A stretch of DNA of 64,000 bases from an uncultured Lachnotalea sp. Lineage in GTDB: Bacteria > Bacillota > Clostridia > Lachnospirales > Lachnospiraceae. Numbering within the stretch: the stretch's first letter is position 1; the number at the start of each line of letters is the position of its first letter. The stretch is taken from NCBI GenBank assembly GCA_947066815.1, contig CAMSZT010000012.1:1-64000 (forward strand), read 5' to 3'. Under the pieces are notes generated by a model, which was not told the DNA's origin, searched no databases, and saw only the letters and a list, made by a program, of their open reading frames with translations. Below, piece by piece: positions 61,759 to 64,000 of the stretch. Made by a program: the position numbers and the translations under genes.

Positions 61759-62517
61759 TTACCGTTCTGGCACTTTCAGGCATTCCGTCAGGACATATTC
61801 CGAAAACAGTTCTCCTTCTCCGGCCTCGTCGGCCGGGAACCCGGCCCCAACGCTTCTGCAAAAGCCCCAGGGCGCCAGGGCCCGGTCGGCCTCCCTCAGC
61901 ATGGAAAGGTCAAACTCGCTGTCCCCCGCCGCGATCACCCGGTCCGCGCCGATGTATTCCCGAAACCGCCTGACCGCATGACCTTTGCTCAGATTTCTGG
62001 GGACCACATACACCTTTGCCCCGTTCCGGAACACCTCCACCTTTGACAGGTCCAGCCTCTCCCGGAGGCTGTCTGCCGCGGCCTCCGGCTCCTCACATTT
62101 GGTGAAGAGGAAGAGCTCCTCGATAAACCGCAGTTCAAAGTTCCTCCTGGGATCCCGTTCCAGAAGCTCCTCCGCCAGAGCCAGCTCCTCCCGGCTCTCC
62201 CCGATGCTTTCCAGGGAGTGCCGGTACCACTCCGGATCCCGCTTTCCCTCCGTCAGCAGGACCCCGCCGTTGCAGGCCAGCACATAGGGAAAGGGGCCTG
62301 CCTGCAGGTCGATCCGCTCATATTGGGCGACGGTCCTGGTCGTGGTCGGGACCACCAGGAGCTTTTCCTTTACCGCCCTCAGGAGCCTGTGGGTCTTTTC
62401 CGTGATGAAGGACAGCTCCTTCTCCTGCCAGACCTCGACGCACCGTTTCGGGCCGCCGAGGTCATGCCTGTAGGAATAGATGAGCGTATTGTCCAGATCC
62501 ACATGTAATACTGTCAT
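61759..62517 (-). CDS. HAD-superfamily hydrolase
   Basis: 252-aa phosphatase-like enzyme. Motif I is LHVDLDNTLIYSY (nucleophile Asp plus second Asp); motif II is a Thr in VVPTTTRT; motif IV is IAAGDSEFDLSML. The cap domain lies between, a C2-type pattern as in sucrose-phosphate or Cof-like phosphatases. The substrate is unknown. The start follows CTGGGGTGCAG, a weak site, 17 bp after the P-type ATPase gene ends, so the two may be co-transcribed. Confidence 0.87.
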   Translation of the reverse strand: MTVLHVDLDNTLIYSYRHDLGGPKRCVEVWQEKELSFITEKTHRLLRAVKEKLLVVPTTTRTVAQYERIDLQAGPFPYVLACNGGVLLTEGKRDPEWYRHSLESIGESREELALAEELLERDPRRNFELRFIEELFLFTKCEEPEAAADSLRERLDLSKVEVFRNGAKVYVVPRNLSKGHAVRRFREYIGADRVIAAGDSEFDLSMLREADRALAPWGFCRSVGAGFPADEAGEGELFSEYVLTECLKVPER

Positions 62518-62534
62518 CTGTCTGCACCCCAGGA

Positions 62535-64000
62535 CTATTTTCTCATGACCGCCTTCCTGATCAGATCCACGGGAATGATCAGCAGCGCGAGCGCCATGGA
62601 CACCAGCAGAGCCTTTGCGTTCAGCGTCGTGGTGCTGAACACCGTGCCGCCCACCTGGATCATGATGGTCTGGAGCACAAAAACCAGGCCCATGACCAGC
62701 ACAAAATTCCGGTTCTCCCCGATGTGCTCGAACAGGTTGAACCGTTCCGACCTGGTGTTCAGGCTGTTGAAGATAATGGAATAGATAAAGAAGGCAAACA
62801 TAAAGGTCTTCTCATAAAGTCCCGGATCCGCGCAGCCGGCCGGCGTCACAAAGCTGGTGATCCCCCCGATATCCTCCAGGATCAGGATCGATCCCAGGGT
62901 GATGAAAACGGAGCTGGTCCCGATGGCCGACTTCATATACCCGGTCAGGATGTTGTCCGTCCGCTTCGCGGGCGGATTCTTCATGTACCGGTCCAGAATG
63001 GGCTCCCCGCCGAAGGCCATGGCGGCAAGGGTATCCATGATCAGATTGATCCACAGGATCTGCACGATGGAGAAGGGCTCCGTCCAGCCGAGGACCGGCG
63101 CGATGATGTTCATCAGCAGCGTGCTGATGTTGACCGTGAGCTGGAAGATCAGGAATTTCCCGACGGACCTGCTCATGGTCCGGCTGTTAAGGACACAGTC
63201 CTTGATGGAGGTCAGGCTGTTGTTGAGGATGACCACGTCGCCGGCCTCCTGGGCCACGGCGGTGCCGTCCCCCATGGCGAAGCCGATATCCGCCTGCTTT
63301 AAGGCCGGTGCGTCGTTGACGCCGTCGCCTGTCATACCGCACACGTGGTCCAGCTGCTGGGAGACGGATACCAGACGTTTCTTATCCAGCGGCTTTGCCC
63401 GGCTGACCACCCGCAGGTCCGGAAGCGCCTTCTTGAGCTCCTCATCCGACATTTCCTCCAGCTGTTCGTGGGACAGGACCACATCCTTCCCCTCATCCTT
63501 CAGGATCCCCGCTTCTTTGGCGATGGCCACGGCCGTCTCCTCCCCGTCGCCGGTGACCATGACCACCTGGATGCCGGCGTCGGCGAGGATCTCCACCGTC
63601 TCCACCGCGTCCGTCCGAACATCATCACGCAGGCAGAGGACCGCCATCAGCACCGTCTTCGGCCCGTCGATCTTCGCGGCAGAGAGGAGCTTCATGGTCC
63701 GCTTCGCCTGGGCGCTCATCTGTTCCTCGACCGCCTTCCTGTCCGCTTCTGTAAATTCTTTTTCCTCCCCGCCCGGAAGCATGTAGTGGGTCACCTGGCC
63801 GAGGCTCTTCTCCGTGACGCCCTTCCAGTACACCACGCCGTTCTTCAATGTGGCGGTCGCGCATTTCTTCTCCGAATCAAAGCCACTCACCTCCGCCACC
63901 CGGTCCGGATCGTTGTCCGAGACATCGTATCCGTGCTCCAGGGCGTAGGTCAGGAGCGCCCGGTCCATGTTGTTGCTGCCGATGGCCTTTCCCTCCGACA
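62535..64000 (-). CDS. P-type cation-transporting ATPase, C-terminal part (partial)
   Basis: The open frame continues past the right edge of the window (GKAIGSNNM... at 63969-64000), so only the C-terminal 488 residues are seen. Present: the tail of the N-domain, the P-domain (VMVTGDGEETAVAIA and MTGDGVNDAPALK hinge motif), and the last membrane helices M5-M10. The DKTGT phosphorylation site lies outside the window. M5-M6 resemble those of P2-type calcium pumps (AILVNLIMDTLAAMAFG-like WINLIMDTLAAMAFGGEP). So a calcium or related cation ATPase is likely. Confidence 0.9.
   Translation of the reverse strand, partial: SEGKAIGSNNMDRALLTYALEHGYDVSDNDPDRVAEVSGFDSEKKCATATLKNGVVYWKGVTEKSLGQVTHYMLPGGEEKEFTEADRKAVEEQMSAQAKRTMKLLSAAKIDGPKTVLMAVLCLRDDVRTDAVETVEILADAGIQVVMVTGDGEETAVAIAKEAGILKDEGKDVVLSHEQLEEMSDEELKKALPDLRVVSRAKPLDKKRLVSVSQQLDHVCGMTGDGVNDAPALKQADIGFAMGDGTAVAQEAGDVVILNNSLTSIKDCVLNSRTMSRSVGKFLIFQLTVNISTLLMNIIAPVLGWTEPFSIVQILWINLIMDTLAAMAFGGEPILDRYMKNPPAKRTDNILTGYMKSAIGTSSVFITLGSILILEDIGGITSFVTPAGCADPGLYEKTFMFAFFIYSIIFNSLNTRSERFNLFEHIGENRNFVLVMGLVFVLQTIMIQVGGTVFSTTTLNAKALLVSMALALLIIPVDLIRKAVMRK

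Overview
The window looks like the chromosome of an anaerobic, GC-rich Bacillota, most likely Lachnospiraceae (Clostridia). This is inferred from gene content and sequence style: rubredoxin, a ClpX/HtrA/S8-protease stretch, BceRS-BceAB, an FtsA-like ATPase of clostridial type, clostridial hydrophobic W (ChW) repeats, strong GGAGG ribosome binding sites and A/T-rich promoters in GC-rich coding DNA. No rRNA, tRNA, CRISPR array, prophage or transposase gene was seen. About 57 protein genes are annotated, mostly on the minus strand; one of them (P-type ATPase) runs off the right end.

Layout. 0.1-9.7 kb: a hypothetical protein, a chemotaxis receptor, a large FtsA-like ATPase with C-terminal repeats, an AI-2E/YtvI-type permease, a VanR/VanS-like two-component pair and a nucleotidyltransferase. 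9.7-17.1 kb: a TPR protein with a Pro/Glu-rich repeat region, a zinc-ribbon membrane protein, cytidine deaminase and deoxyribose-phosphate aldolase (deoxynucleoside salvage), and the TIGR03915/TIGR03916 radical-SAM DNA-repair pair. 17.3-20.9 kb: a plus-strand four-gene operon (D-threonine-aldolase-like enzyme, YheO-type regulator, nitrilase-family amidase, threonine-synthase-like PLP enzyme) that looks like amino-acid, perhaps D-amino-acid, catabolism. 21-26.2 kb: rubredoxin, DHFR, thymidylate synthase, HflX, a TPR lipoprotein, DegV and dUTPase. 26.4-33.7 kb: an alpha-galactoside-like sugar locus (GH4 enzyme, Rbs-type ABC transporter, divergent AraC regulator with direct-repeat operators). 33.8-42.5 kb: S8 protease, ClpX, HtrA, a small membrane protein, a broken LuxR-type fragment, an ABC exporter and a ROK glucokinase. 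42.6-46.5 kb: a two-gene AAA ATPase/TOPRIM-like DUF4276 module (candidate defence system), a MATE exporter and a RelBE-type toxin-antitoxin pair. 46.5-55.5 kb: AgcS symporter, MutM, two small membrane proteins and a complete BceAB-BceRS antimicrobial-peptide detoxification locus. 55.6-64 kb: PurH, a secreted CAP protein with six ChW repeats, AIM24 and TerD family proteins, two small membrane-associated proteins, a HAD phosphatase and the C-terminal part of a P-type cation ATPase.

The most unusual signal is in the intergenic DNA. Three very long near-palindromes (about 230, 258 and 196 bp) sit between co-directional genes at 48.0, 54.6 and 59.2 kb. Partial copies of the third occur at 15.4 and 54.4 kb. 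They split what would normally be tight operons (bceR from bceS, and the radical-SAM gene from its TIGR03915 partner). They look like a non-autonomous mobile or structured-RNA element family. Their class is not recognised here.
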